A DNA stretch of 64,000 nucleotides, taken from positions 1-64,000 of the forward strand of contig NZ_NWUX01000016.1 of NCBI RefSeq assembly GCF_002374315.1, given 5' to 3'. The notes under the pieces were generated by a model. The model searched no databases. It was not told where the DNA came from and saw only the letters and a list, made by a program, of their open reading frames with translations. Made by a program: the position numbers and the translations under genes. Of this stretch, positions 8,524 through 17,231 are shown in pieces. This stretch comes from Vreelandella nigrificans (GTDB taxonomy: Bacteria > Pseudomonadota > Gammaproteobacteria > Pseudomonadales > Halomonadaceae). The number at the start of each line of letters is the position of its first letter. The stretch's first letter is position 1.

Positions 8524-10656
8524 ATGAGCCATTCGACACCAGATACGGTGCGCGATGAATCCGCAAGCAACGCTATAGAGCGCCTTGAGCACCCTTGGCT
8601 TGGTAAAATTCTCAGCCTGTTTGCCATCATCGTTGCCTTGTCGCATATCTATTTCAATACCCTGGGCACCGTCTCAGAGATTTGGGTGAGTGCATTACAC
8701 TTCGGCATGTTTGGCCTGCTATGCGCTCTTTCCGTGCCTATGTTTAAGGCACGCTCCGCTAGCGGCCAGCGCCTGTTACTCGCGATTGATGTGTGTCTTG
8801 GCCTAGCCGCCCTAGGCTGTGCGTTTTACTTGATCGGTTTTGAGGATGCGCTCTATGCCCGTGGGGTGCGCTTTTCGCTGGCCGATTGGATCGTGTCGAT
8901 TACCGCTTTGGCACTGGTGCTCGAATTCGCCCGCCGCACTACCGGCTGGTTCATCCCACTACTATGTATCATTGCGCTGACGTACGTTGCTTGGTGGGGA
9001 CGCTATGTCGGCGGGGTATTTAATTTTCCAGGGCTGAACTGGGAAACTGTCTTGTTTCGCAGCTTCCTCGGCGGCGACGGGATGCTGGGCTCGATTGCGC
9101 GAATCTCCTGGTCCTATGTGTTTATGTTTATTCTCTTCGGTGCCTTTTTGGTACGTTCCGGCGCTGGAGAGTTCATCATCGAGTTAGCACGTTGTGCGGC
9201 GGGGCGCTTTGTTGGTGGCCCAGGATTTGTAGCGGTATTTGCGTCGGGGCTTATGGGGTCTGTTTCCGGCTCTAGCGTAGCCAATACGGTCTCCACCGGT
9301 GTGATCACTATTCCGTTAATGCGTAAGGCAGGTTTTCCACCACGTTTCGCGGCCGGTGTTGAAGCTGCAGCGTCAACCGGGGGCCAGCTAATGCCGCCGG
9401 TGATGGGGGCGGGTGCCTTTATCATGGCCTCTTATACCCAGGTTTCTTACCTCACCATTATCGGTGTTGCGGCCCTTCCTGCACTGCTGTATTTCCTCTC
9501 GGTGGCCATGTTTGTGCGCATTGAAGCCAAGCGTAGCGGCGCCCAGCATATAGAAATGGAACAGGCCCCTAAGCTGATTGATGTACTGAAGGGCGGTTGG
9601 CACTACCTGCTGCCACTCGTGGTGCTGGTGGTGGCGCTGATCAATGGGTTCACTCCCACCTACGCTGCTGGTATCGCTATCGTGTCGGTGGTAGTTGCCT
9701 CCTGGTTGTCGCGTACTCCCATGAAGCTGCAGGCGATCATCGACGCCTTGGTGTTGGGCACCCGCAATATGATTTCCACCGCAATTTTATTGCTGACGGT
9801 TGGGTTAATCGTCAATGTGGTGTCGACGACCGGTATCGGTAATATCTTTTCGTTGATGATTTCAGATTGGGCGGGCGGTAGCCTGTTAATCACCATGGTA
9901 TTGATCGCGCTGGCCTCTCTTGTGTTGGGCATGGGCCTGCCGGTGACCGCCGCTTACATCGTATTGGGCACCCTGTCGGCACCGGCGCTGTATGGTTTGA
10001 TGGCAGAAAGCCAGCTGTTGGAGCTGATCATGAATGGTGCTCTGCCTGAGCAGGCACGGGCGATCTTTATGCTCGCAGCACCTGATGCCTTGGAAGCACT
10101 GAATGCCCCGATGGATGCCGCCAGTGCCCAGCAACTGCTGGCCGTGGTACCGGATGATTTCCGTTCACAGCTCTATGAACAAGCGCTTTCGCCGCACACG
10201 ATATCAATGATGCTGGTGGCAGCGCACATGGTGATTTTCTGGCTCTCTCAGGACTCCAATGTGACCCCGCCAGTGTGTCTCACCGCTTTCGCGGCGGCAG
10301 CCATCGCCAAAACGCCGCCTATGCGTACCGGTTTTACTGCCTGGAAAATTGCTAAGGGTCTCTACATCATTCCCTTGCTGTTTGTGTGGTCGCCAATCAT
10401 TACCGGAACGCTGACGGAGATGCTGATCGTGTTTGCCTTCGCGCTGTTCGGTATTTACGCCATTATTGCAGGGCTGGAAGGCCACCTGGAAAGCGAGTTG
10501 CCCTGGTGGCTGCGCTTGGCCATGTTCCCAATAGGTGCCTTGATGCTATGGCCTCATGGCTCCTTAATGATGGACTTCTTAGGCTTAGCGCTGTTTTTGG
10601 TCACTTTGGTGTGGAGTGCCAGACGTGACCGCCTGCCAGTTCATACCATGGCCTGA
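8524..10656 (+). CDS. TAXI-type TRAP transporter fused permease (4TM/12TM)
   Basis: A 710-residue integral membrane protein fusing the small (DctQ-like) and large (DctM-like) TRAP subunits, as normal for TAXI systems. Motifs include GLMGSVSGSSVANTVSTGVITIPLMR (first part) and VLGMGLPVTAAYIVLG (second part). I place the start at 8524, where TGAGG lies eight bases upstream; an in-frame ATG at 8482 lacks a ribosome binding site. The partner binding protein is directly upstream. The stop codon is inside the first copy of a tandem repeat. Confidence 0.92.
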   Translation: MSHSTPDTVRDESASNAIERLEHPWLGKILSLFAIIVALSHIYFNTLGTVSEIWVSALHFGMFGLLCALSVPMFKARSASGQRLLLAIDVCLGLAALGCAFYLIGFEDALYARGVRFSLADWIVSITALALVLEFARRTTGWFIPLLCIIALTYVAWWGRYVGGVFNFPGLNWETVLFRSFLGGDGMLGSIARISWSYVFMFILFGAFLVRSGAGEFIIELARCAAGRFVGGPGFVAVFASGLMGSVSGSSVANTVSTGVITIPLMRKAGFPPRFAAGVEAAASTGGQLMPPVMGAGAFIMASYTQVSYLTIIGVAALPALLYFLSVAMFVRIEAKRSGAQHIEMEQAPKLIDVLKGGWHYLLPLVVLVVALINGFTPTYAAGIAIVSVVVASWLSRTPMKLQAIIDALVLGTRNMISTAILLLTVGLIVNVVSTTGIGNIFSLMISDWAGGSLLITMVLIALASLVLGMGLPVTAAYIVLGTLSAPALYGLMAESQLLELIMNGALPEQARAIFMLAAPDALEALNAPMDAASAQQLLAVVPDDFRSQLYEQALSPHTISMMLVAAHMVIFWLSQDSNVTPPVCLTAFAAAAIAKTPPMRTGFTAWKIAKGLYIIPLLFVWSPIITGTLTEMLIVFAFALFGIYAIIAGLEGHLESELPWWLRLAMFPIGALMLWPHGSLMMDFLGLALFLVTLVWSARRDRLPVHTMA

Positions 10657-10707
10657 CACCGAGTTCCTGGCATCAAGTTCCTGACATCGAGTTCCTGACA
10701 CTGAGTT
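10652..10707. repeat. Tandem repeat, 14 bp x 4, starting at the stop codon
   Basis: Four adjacent copies of CCTGACACCGAGTT with a few substitutions. The TGA in copy one is the stop codon of the TRAP permease. Confidence 0.9.
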
Positions 10708-10795
10708 AGAGTACAGCGGGATGCAGAGAGAATACGGATAGCTATCCAGAGAGATGCCCAGAGGCGCTGATCAGCTCTTTGCGGAGTACTCCTGT

Positions 10796-10828
10796 AAAAC
10801 GCCACCATCAAAAGATGGTGGCGTTTTT
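10796..10828 (+). terminator. Terminator after the TAXI TRAP operon
   Basis: A perfect stem AAAACGCCACCATC with loop AAAA and complement ending in five T. It can serve both this operon and, in reverse, the convergent GGDEF gene. Confidence 0.92.
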
Positions 10829-10855
10829 ATGTCGCCGAGTTCTACCGCGGGTATG

Positions 10856-11719
10856 TCATCCTGCGGCGGAACGGCGCTTTTTAATTCGGTACATATGGCT
10901 GTCTGCATAGCTTAGCAGGGTATCGGCATCTTCCCCGTCGATGGGATAACAGGCAACGCCGATACTACAGGATGGCATCTTGATGCCCTTGAAGTCAGCA
11001 CCCAGTGGCTCGTTCATGGCCATACGAATCTTCTCCACTTTTGCCACAACAGCATCAGCAGACTGTATCTCGGTTAATAGAATCGCGAACTCATCACCGC
11101 CCATCCGCGCCACCGTATCTGTCTCCCGCACGCAATCTTCCAGCCGTTGTGCCACTGTGCAGAGCACACCATCGCCCACGGCGTGTCCATGGGTATCATT
11201 GATCATCTTGAAGTCGTCAATATCCAGAAACAGCAATGCCAGGCTGTTTCGATGGCGATGGGCCGCACTCAGGCTCGCTGCCAGTCGATCATAGAACAGC
11301 GACCGGTTGGTCAGCTTGGTTAGCGGGTCATGGTGGGCAAGGAAGCGCAGCTCCTCCTCGGCTTGCATAAGGGCTGTCACATCCCGCGCAACTCCGATGC
11401 GAACCCTTTCCTCTGCGTACCATCGGGCCGACCACAGAATATGTACGATACTGCCATCCTTGCGGATATAGCGGTTGCGAAAATCAATGTGAGGTTGGCC
11501 CCTCATGACACGGACAATAGAGGCCCGGGTAGCTGCCAGATCATCAGGATGCATATAGCGGGTAATTAATGTACCGATCAACTCGCTGGAGCGGTAACCA
11601 AGCAATGACTCACAGGCATCACTCACAAAAACGATCTGGTTCTCCTCATCAACAACGAAGACGGTGTCCAGCATCAGATTTATCAGCTTGGGGGAGAGTG
11701 CTTGTAGGTTAACGGCCAT
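10856..11719 (-). CDS. PAS-GGDEF diguanylate cyclase
   Basis: A 287-residue cytoplasmic protein. An N-terminal PAS/PAC domain (about 12-120) with the ending IGVARDVTALMQAEEEL is followed by a GGDEF domain. The active site GGDEF is at 207-211 and the product-inhibition site RETD at 198-201, five residues before it, so it should make cyclic di-GMP and be feedback-inhibited. There are no membrane segments and no EAL domain. It sits alone, convergent with the TRAP operon. The PAS ligand is unknown. Confidence 0.92.
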   Translation of the reverse strand: MAVNLQALSPKLINLMLDTVFVVDEENQIVFVSDACESLLGYRSSELIGTLITRYMHPDDLAATRASIVRVMRGQPHIDFRNRYIRKDGSIVHILWSARWYAEERVRIGVARDVTALMQAEEELRFLAHHDPLTKLTNRSLFYDRLAASLSAAHRHRNSLALLFLDIDDFKMINDTHGHAVGDGVLCTVAQRLEDCVRETDTVARMGGDEFAILLTEIQSADAVVAKVEKIRMAMNEPLGADFKGIKMPSCSIGVACYPIDGEDADTLLSYADSHMYRIKKRRSAAG

Positions 11720-11810
11720 AGGCTAGAGCCATCCTTTTAGCATTCCACGACTATAGAGCAGTCGCGAAGAGAGGTGCAAAAAAACCTGTCAACGTTTAAG
11801 AGGCTGACGT

Positions 11811-12737
11811 TTAGTCAACATGAGTGATAGGGGCACGGTCGGGGTCAACATACCACGCTAGGCCAAGGCGCGTATTACGCTCCAGTTCAGCAATGACTTG
11901 GGCTCCCAGCAATAAGATGATGGCCCCTATCTCGAGGCTGAGCAGTACAATCACCAGCGTTGCCAGGGAGCCGTAAACAGCGTTAACGAACGAGAGATGG
12001 GTGAAATAGTAGACCAGGAGTAGCCGTACGCCCTCCCACAATAGTGCTGCCACAAAACCACCCACCACCGCCCGGCGTAAAGCGATACGAACAACCGGGA
12101 GTACTTTATAAATAGCGCTGAACAGCAAGAAAACCCCAATAAAACTACTCAGGTTAAGCACCGGCTCAGAAAAGCCAGCAAACGGCAGTTCTCGTTCAAA
12201 GAGCGCCATGATCAGTGTATTGAGTGAGCTGGCCAGGGTGATTGCTAGTGTCAGAGCCATTAGCCCAGCACCTAGCACCAGCATAAAGGCGTAAGGCAAC
12301 ATTACGGAAACCCAGGCGCTGCGCTTGATATGGGGGCTCTCTGGCGCGTGGAATATAATCGCCAGGGCATCTTCGAGCATGCGAAAGGCGAATGAGCTGA
12401 AGAGCAATAGGATAGGAAAGCTAAGCAGGCCGATTACGTCGCGTGAATCCAGCAGGCCGCGGACAGCGTCCATCAGTACTTCGGCATGGGCCGGTGCTAA
12501 GTGGCGCGCTTGCACGGCAAGCACACTGAGCAAGTGCTGCTCATCCACTACTTGTGTTAACAGCACGACCAGAACAGCGAAGAGCGGCACGATGGAGAGA
12601 AGAATATTGTAACCGACCCCACCTGCAAGCAGGATGCCGCGGTTCTTCAGAAAATGGCACAGCACACGCCAGGCGAATTGTGCCAGCCGAGGCAGCAGGA
12701 GAAAAACGGCATTGAGTCGTGTGTCGTTGCGTGCCAT
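11811..12737 (-). CDS. YihY/BrkB-family inner membrane protein
   Basis: A 308-residue protein with about six membrane segments, and the family pattern GVGYNILLSIVPLFAVLVVL near residues 40-60 and LLWEGVRLLLVYYFTHLSFVNAVYGS in the second half. The family was long annotated as RNase BN by error; its true role is unknown, though an envelope or lipid-linked transport role has been suggested for relatives. AAGGAG lies twelve bases upstream of the ATG. It is monocistronic. Confidence 0.85.
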   Translation of the reverse strand: MARNDTRLNAVFLLLPRLAQFAWRVLCHFLKNRGILLAGGVGYNILLSIVPLFAVLVVLLTQVVDEQHLLSVLAVQARHLAPAHAEVLMDAVRGLLDSRDVIGLLSFPILLLFSSFAFRMLEDALAIIFHAPESPHIKRSAWVSVMLPYAFMLVLGAGLMALTLAITLASSLNTLIMALFERELPFAGFSEPVLNLSSFIGVFLLFSAIYKVLPVVRIALRRAVVGGFVAALLWEGVRLLLVYYFTHLSFVNAVYGSLATLVIVLLSLEIGAIILLLGAQVIAELERNTRLGLAWYVDPDRAPITHVD

Positions 12738-13051
12738 CGCTTGCTATTCTCCTTATACACCAACGCTATGATACGCCGATGGTGCGGCTTAATAACAGCC
12801 ATGGGCGATCCAAGCATTGGCAGTTTGAGCTTCAAGCGGTATCACCCGTTGTGCGACGACTGCTCTCAGCGGCGTAGAGGTATAATGTGTGGGCAACCGC
12901 CTTTAAAGTCGATCTTGGTCACTGAGTGGCCCAAGTGATTGATTACGCCTCTTGGGTTGCCACGCAGATAGATGTTAGCAACGGACGGGTTATTAACTAC
13001 TTGAGTAAGCATGCCCAGTTATCAATCAATGCAATGCTCTAGGAGTAAGCC
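12738..13051. other. Intergenic region holding copy 1 of a ~97-bp repeat
   Basis: Divergent spacer between the YihY-like and DUF1090 genes. The first half is repeat copy 1 (12768-12865). The rest shows nothing I recognise beyond AGGAG before 13052. Confidence 0.6.
12768..12865. repeat. ~97-bp direct repeat, copy 1
   Basis: Begins ATGATACGCCGATGGTGCGG and ends CACCCGTTGTGCGACGACTGCTC. It matches 13484-13578 in the same orientation at roughly 85 percent by eye, with a three-base indel. Confidence 0.9.
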
Positions 13052-13462
13052 ATGAAGAGACAGTGGTTAGGTTACTTAAGTTTAGCGGCAGTATGGAGTG
13101 TCTTACCGTTACAGTTCTCCCATGCTGCAGACGTGCTATGCGAAGACAAAACTCTTAACTTACGTCAGCAACTTGAATATGCCCAAACCTACGATAACCA
13201 GCAGCGCATTCGAGGGCTTCAGCGCGCGTTACAATCCATCGAGAAGAATTGCACCAATGAGCGAGTACTTGCAGAGGCTGCTGAAAAGGTGCGGGAAAGC
13301 GAGGAAGAGGTAAGTGAGCGCGAGTTAGAGCTTGAACATGCACTTAGAGACGGTGACGAAGATAAGATTCAGAAAAGGCGTGAGAAATTAGCAGAAGAGG
13401 TACGTGAGCTTGAAGAGCACATCCAGGAGCTGCATTCGTTGCAGCATCGCCTTAACGAATAA
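13052..13462 (+). CDS. DUF1090 (YqjC-like) periplasmic protein
   Basis: A 136-residue secreted protein. A signal peptide (1-25, ending SHA-A) precedes a short Cys-bearing segment (C30, and C67 in EKNCTNE) and a long charged coiled coil (80-136) of Glu/Arg heptads. Length, the two cysteines and the coiled coil match the DUF1090 family (Escherichia coli YqjC). The function of the family is not known. AGGAG precedes the ATG by eight bases. Both flanks carry the same ~97-bp direct repeat. Confidence 0.8.
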   Translation: MKRQWLGYLSLAAVWSVLPLQFSHAADVLCEDKTLNLRQQLEYAQTYDNQQRIRGLQRALQSIEKNCTNERVLAEAAEKVRESEEEVSERELELEHALRDGDEDKIQKRREKLAEEVRELEEHIQELHSLQHRLNE

Positions 13463-13483
13463 CAAGCCTAGGCGTGTGCTCTT

Positions 13484-13578
13484 ATGATACGCCGATGGTG
13501 CGGTTTAACAGCCATGGGCGGTTCATGCGTTGGCGGTTCGAGCTTCAGGCGGTATCACCCGTTGTGCGACGACTGCTC
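13484..13578. repeat. ~97-bp direct repeat, copy 2
   Basis: Second copy of the element at 12768-12865. It overlaps the last codons and stop of the pseudoazurin gene on the minus strand. Confidence 0.9.
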
Positions 13579-14025
13579 CAGAATATCCATAAAGCGTTGC
13601 CGTGCGGCAGGTGGGAGGTTATCAGGCAGGTCGTCTTCGGTCGCGGCGGTGTCGCCTACCTGGATCAGCATTACCATGCCCATAGTGTAGTGCGGTGAGC
13701 ACTTGATTCCCCAAATGCCTTCTTCATTGAGTGTCACCTCAATTTCCTCGTTGATATTGCCGATAAACGCTTCTCCACCCTCGGGGATCATCTCCTCAAT
13801 AGTGGCCGCATTGTGGCCAGAGTGGGTGGCCAGAAATTTCACAGTATCCCCAGGTTGGATAGCCAAATAGCCGGGTGAAAAGGGCATCGGGCCGGTGTCG
13901 TCGCGGTTGAGCATCTCGACAGTATGGGTTTGAGGGGCGGCTAACGCAGCGAGCGGTAAAAAGGCAATCGTCAAGCAACCAATCGCGAAGAAACCAAGCG
14001 ATACGAGTCTAAAGAACATCTTCAT
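13555..14025 (-). CDS. Pseudoazurin-family blue copper protein
   Basis: A 156-residue periplasmic cupredoxin. Residues 1-29 are a signal peptide (cleavage after ALA). The type-1 copper ligands are all visible: H71 in SGHNAA, C109 and H112 in KCSPHYTMGM, and M117. It would carry single electrons in the periplasm; relatives serve nitrite or nitrous oxide reductases or cytochromes. Its ATG overlaps the stop of the upstream btuD-like gene (ATGA), so it is probably the last gene of the cobalamin-riboswitch operon, an unusual partner. Its last eight codons lie within repeat copy 2. Confidence 0.9.
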   Translation of the reverse strand: MKMFFRLVSLGFFAIGCLTIAFLPLAALAAPQTHTVEMLNRDDTGPMPFSPGYLAIQPGDTVKFLATHSGHNAATIEEMIPEGGEAFIGNINEEIEVTLNEEGIWGIKCSPHYTMGMVMLIQVGDTAATEDDLPDNLPPAARQRFMDILEQSSHNG

Positions 14026-14804
14026 ATTGAGTGAATCCGTTGGAAAGAAATAAGCGATGCGCCACCGGCGGGGTCGGGAACAATCCGGGCGTCGACGGAG
14101 AATACATGGCGCATAAGGTCGCTGGTGAGAATGTCGGCAGGCGGGCCCAGGGCTACCTTTTTTCCTGCTTTCAGCACCATTACGCGGTCACAGCGCAGCG
14201 CATGGTGAATATCATGGAGCGCGATAACCGATGTCACCGGCAGCGTTTTGACCAGATCGAGAATAGCCAGCTGGTGATGAATGTCGAGGTGGTTGGTGGG
14301 CTCATCAAGCAGCAGTAGTTGTGGCGATTGCGCATGGGCACGGGCGATGTGTACGCGCTGGCGCTCGCCGCCTGAAAGCGTGTTCCACTCACGTGTGCTC
14401 ATGGCTTCCATATCCACTGCCCGCAGCGCCTGGTTCACGGCAGCTTCATCGTCTGCTCCCCAGGGGCTTAGCGCGGTTAGCCAAGGTGTACGCCCCAGCT
14501 CCACCGCATCGCGTACCGTGATGCGGTCTTCAGTCTCGGCTTGCTGAGAAACCAGGGTGATCAGCCGGGCAATTTGGCGTCGGCTCATCTGCTGTATGGG
14601 CTTGCCATCAAAGCATATTTCACCGTAGGTCGGCGTTAGTAGGCCTGCCAGCATACGTAGCAGGGTAGATTTTCCCGAGCCGTTGGGGCCAATCAAACCG
14701 AGGGTTTCGCCATGTCGGACGCTGATATCGACATTGCTGACGATGGGCTGACCTTGGACCGACCAGCCGATACCATGGGCGTCGAGGATTGCGGTGTGAT
14801 TCAT
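14022..14804 (-). CDS. btuD: Cobalamin ABC transporter ATP-binding protein
   Basis: A 260-residue ABC ATPase of the FecE/BtuD type. Walker A GPNGSGKST lies near residues 39-47, the signature LSGGERQRVHIARA near 143-156, and Walker B LLLLDEPTNHLDI just after. It energises uptake through the FecCD-type permease encoded directly upstream, overlapping it by four bases. The vitamin B12 assignment, as against siderophore, rests on the cobalamin riboswitch leading the operon. Confidence 0.85.
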   Translation of the reverse strand: MNHTAILDAHGIGWSVQGQPIVSNVDISVRHGETLGLIGPNGSGKSTLLRMLAGLLTPTYGEICFDGKPIQQMSRRQIARLITLVSQQAETEDRITVRDAVELGRTPWLTALSPWGADDEAAVNQALRAVDMEAMSTREWNTLSGGERQRVHIARAHAQSPQLLLLDEPTNHLDIHHQLAILDLVKTLPVTSVIALHDIHHALRCDRVMVLKAGKKVALGPPADILTSDLMRHVFSVDARIVPDPAGGASLISFQRIHSI

Positions 14805-15844
14805 CGCCGACGCCCCCGCACCATAATAAAAGCGAATGCAGGCGCACCGACTAGGGCAGTGATCACTCCTATGGGCACTACTTGGCCGGGAATGATAATC
14901 CGCGAGACCACATCAGAGAGAATTAGAAACACCGCGCCAGCCAAGGCCGTTGCAGGCACTAACTGACGGTGACGCACCCCAACAACAATCCGGCAGGCAT
15001 GGGGCACCACAAGGCCGACAAAGCCAATGGCTCCGGTGATTGACACCATGACGGCGGTGACCAGTGCGGTGGTACCAATCAACAGGACTTTCGTCCAGCG
15101 CAGGTCGATCCCCAGCACGGCTGCGTTTTCGGCGCCGAAGGTGAAGGCGTCCAGGGTGCGGACATGCCATAAAGCCATGCCCACGCCAAGCCCTGCAATG
15201 GGAAGCGCTAGCCATGCCTCGGGCCAGCGCACACCCGAAAGACTGCCCAGCAGCCAAAACATAATGCCGCGTGCCTGTTCCGCATTGGCGGACTGAGCGA
15301 TGACAAAGGCCGTCAGCGCATTGAACAGTTGCGCCCCTGCGATACCTGCCAGAATCAACACCCCGGCACTCTTTACTCCTGTCCCGCCACCCGACATATA
15401 GGCGAGTAGTGCGACGAACGCGAAGGCGGCCAACGCTCCGGCAAAGGCCCCAACGGACATCGAAATCACCCCCGCACCAATACCTGCGATAGTGACCATG
15501 ACGGCGCCCGTCGAAGCACCCGCCGAAATCCCCAAAAGGTAAGGGTCGGCCAGTGAGTTGCGCAGTAGTGCCTGAAGCACCAGGCCCGAGAGCGCCAAGC
15601 CTGCGCCACAACAGGCTGCGACAACCGCCCGTGCCATACGGTAATGCCAGATTACCGCTTCATCCACGCTGCCAATATGGCGATCGCTCAGCCCCAGCTT
15701 GGCGCTGAGCACATCAATAACCGTCGAAAGTGGTATCTGCGTTTCACCGACAGCCGTACCGAACAGCAGTGCTGCCATCAACACTAGCGGTGTGATAAAC
15801 AGCCATGACGTTCTAGTAAGCCGTGGCGCGTCAGTACGCATCAT
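14801..15844 (-). CDS. btuC: Cobalamin ABC transporter permease (FecCD family)
   Basis: A 347-residue permease with about ten membrane helices. Family patterns include RMARAVVAACCGAGLALSG near 75-93, LADPYLLGISAGASTGA near 108-124 and GAIGFVGLVVPHACRIVVG near 265-283. Four-base overlaps with both the binding protein gene upstream and the ATPase gene downstream indicate one operon. Confidence 0.87.
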   Translation of the reverse strand: MMRTDAPRLTRTSWLFITPLVLMAALLFGTAVGETQIPLSTVIDVLSAKLGLSDRHIGSVDEAVIWHYRMARAVVAACCGAGLALSGLVLQALLRNSLADPYLLGISAGASTGAVMVTIAGIGAGVISMSVGAFAGALAAFAFVALLAYMSGGGTGVKSAGVLILAGIAGAQLFNALTAFVIAQSANAEQARGIMFWLLGSLSGVRWPEAWLALPIAGLGVGMALWHVRTLDAFTFGAENAAVLGIDLRWTKVLLIGTTALVTAVMVSITGAIGFVGLVVPHACRIVVGVRHRQLVPATALAGAVFLILSDVVSRIIIPGQVVPIGVITALVGAPAFAFIMVRGRRR

Positions 15845-16857
15845 TCTGAAAAATCAAATTCAGCGAGTTTGTCTGCGAGGGTCTCCAGCGCAAAGATCGA
15901 GCGAACCGAGGGGTCCATTGCATGGGCATCGATCTCAATGATGTGGTCATGCTTCACCGCTTCGGTGGCTCTGGTGACAGGGTCGGCGTAGAGGAACTCA
16001 CGCTTAACCTCGATATCGTCGGCCGGGAATCGGCGACGGTCCATTTTGGCAGCGGCGATAAAGGTAGGGTTACTACGTGCGATGGTTTCCCAGCCAACGG
16101 TGGGCCACTCTTCCTCAGAGGTCACCACATTGCGAATGCCCAGTTTGGACATCATCCAGCCCGGTACGCTGTTGATACCTGCCACATAGGGGTCAATGCT
16201 GAGATCGGCAGAGGAGTACCAGAAGACACCGCTAAGGTCTGCGGGTAAGGAGAGACGTTCAGCCTTCGCGACTGCGGCATCTTCACGTGCCTGGAGGTCA
16301 GTAACAACGTCATCGCCGCGCTCGGCAACGTCAAATATGTGCGCTAGCGTCGCAATGCTCTCGTAGAGCAGCGCGGTGTCGAAGAGATCGGTTCGAATGC
16401 CATCCATGCTTTGGTTATTGTCTTTACCAACGCATTCGGTGGGCAGGGTCCACACAGGGATGCCAGCATCATCAAACATTTCCGGGGTGCCCACCATGCC
16501 TGAGGGGCCGACCATCCACTCATAAGCCGAGATCACCAAGTCAGGCTGTTTAGTGATAACACTTTCATAGCTTGGCGCGTTATCCGAAAGCCGCTCAATT
16601 TTGGCATCAAGCTCGGCAAACTCCTCCAATACTGGGCTAATCCACAGCGCAGTTCCCGCTACTTTATCGCCAAGGCCCAGCATATAGAGCATTTCAGTGG
16701 GGGCCTGGCCGATACTCACCACGCTTTCAGGTGCTTGTTCTAAGGTGATCTCGTGCCCACAACTGGTTAGCGTGAGGGGGTATTCGGTGGAGGCGTAAGC
16801 CGCCTGTCCAAAGCCAACAACACTCGCGGCGATTGCCGTGGTCAATCTCAACATCAT
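15841..16857 (-). CDS. btuF: Cobalamin-type ABC transporter substrate-binding protein
   Basis: A 338-residue periplasmic protein with signal peptide MMLRLTTAIAASVVGFGQAAYA and a TroA/BtuF-like two-lobe fold (APESVVSIGQAPTEMLYMLGLGDKV near 35-60). The start at 16857 is chosen because GGGAG lies nine bases upstream and a signal peptide follows at once; the longer frame to 17010 runs into the riboswitch. The length and the segment YEWMVGPSGMVGTPEMFDD resemble B12-riboswitch-linked binding proteins that are sometimes labelled F420-0 or iron binding. The exact corrinoid is unknown. Confidence 0.82.
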   Translation of the reverse strand: MMLRLTTAIAASVVGFGQAAYASTEYPLTLTSCGHEITLEQAPESVVSIGQAPTEMLYMLGLGDKVAGTALWISPVLEEFAELDAKIERLSDNAPSYESVITKQPDLVISAYEWMVGPSGMVGTPEMFDDAGIPVWTLPTECVGKDNNQSMDGIRTDLFDTALLYESIATLAHIFDVAERGDDVVTDLQAREDAAVAKAERLSLPADLSGVFWYSSADLSIDPYVAGINSVPGWMMSKLGIRNVVTSEEEWPTVGWETIARSNPTFIAAAKMDRRRFPADDIEVKREFLYADPVTRATEAVKHDHIIEIDAHAMDPSVRSIFALETLADKLAEFDFSE

Positions 16858-16930
16858 GTACACTCCCGTGCATGATGAGCGTAGCGCCCAGGCAGGTAAT
16901 ACTGTCGGGCCACTTTGCTCGATTAAGTAA

Positions 16931-17097
16931 CGTGTCGGCAGTTCTCCTGACTGGCGGGTCATGGCTAGCTCGCCTTCCCAGACAATGCGTCCAGTGGCGT
17001 CATTGAGCATCGCTCTCCGCCTACAGTTGCGGGGGCAGTTCCGTTTCGCGGGTAAGCCGCGGTGGATTCTCTATTAAGTTCCGAGGAACACCGACGT
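16931..17097 (-). ncRNA. Cobalamin riboswitch
   Basis: Read on the minus strand the region contains the conserved blocks in order: GAATCC..CGGCTTACCCGCG, ACTGCCCCCGCAACTGTA, the B12 box GCCACTGG, GGGAAGGCGA and GCCAGTCAGGAGA.CTGCC, with P1 closed by GTCGG at 17091-17095 and CCGAC near 16934. This matches the adenosylcobalamin riboswitch class. It ends about 75 bases before the btuF start and should lower btuFCD expression when B12 is plentiful. Confidence 0.93.
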
Positions 17098-17231
17098 TGG
17101 CTATTCTAGGTCGCGGGTAAAGGGTGAACAATGCAAAGCGATGAAGATATGCCGATACTCAAGCACGCTGGCATGTGAAATTGCTTGGGCAGCCTACTTT
17201 TGCTCTTGCCTACAGTGATGGGTTGAAACAT
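17098..17231. promoter_or_regulatory. Spacer between riboswitch and helicase gene
   Basis: Holds the presumed promoter of the btu operon on the minus strand. No clear -35/-10 pair stood out. Downstream end of the helicase gene lies at 17232 with no strong terminator visible. Confidence 0.35.

Noticed and set aside
7668..8630. 320-residue minus-strand ORF opposite the TAXI binding protein
   Set aside because: Exact antisense shadow of a clear gene with signal peptide and family motifs.
16858..17010. Longer N-terminus for btuF
   Set aside because: Those codons lie in the cobalamin riboswitch; a signal peptide and GGGAG support the start at 16857.
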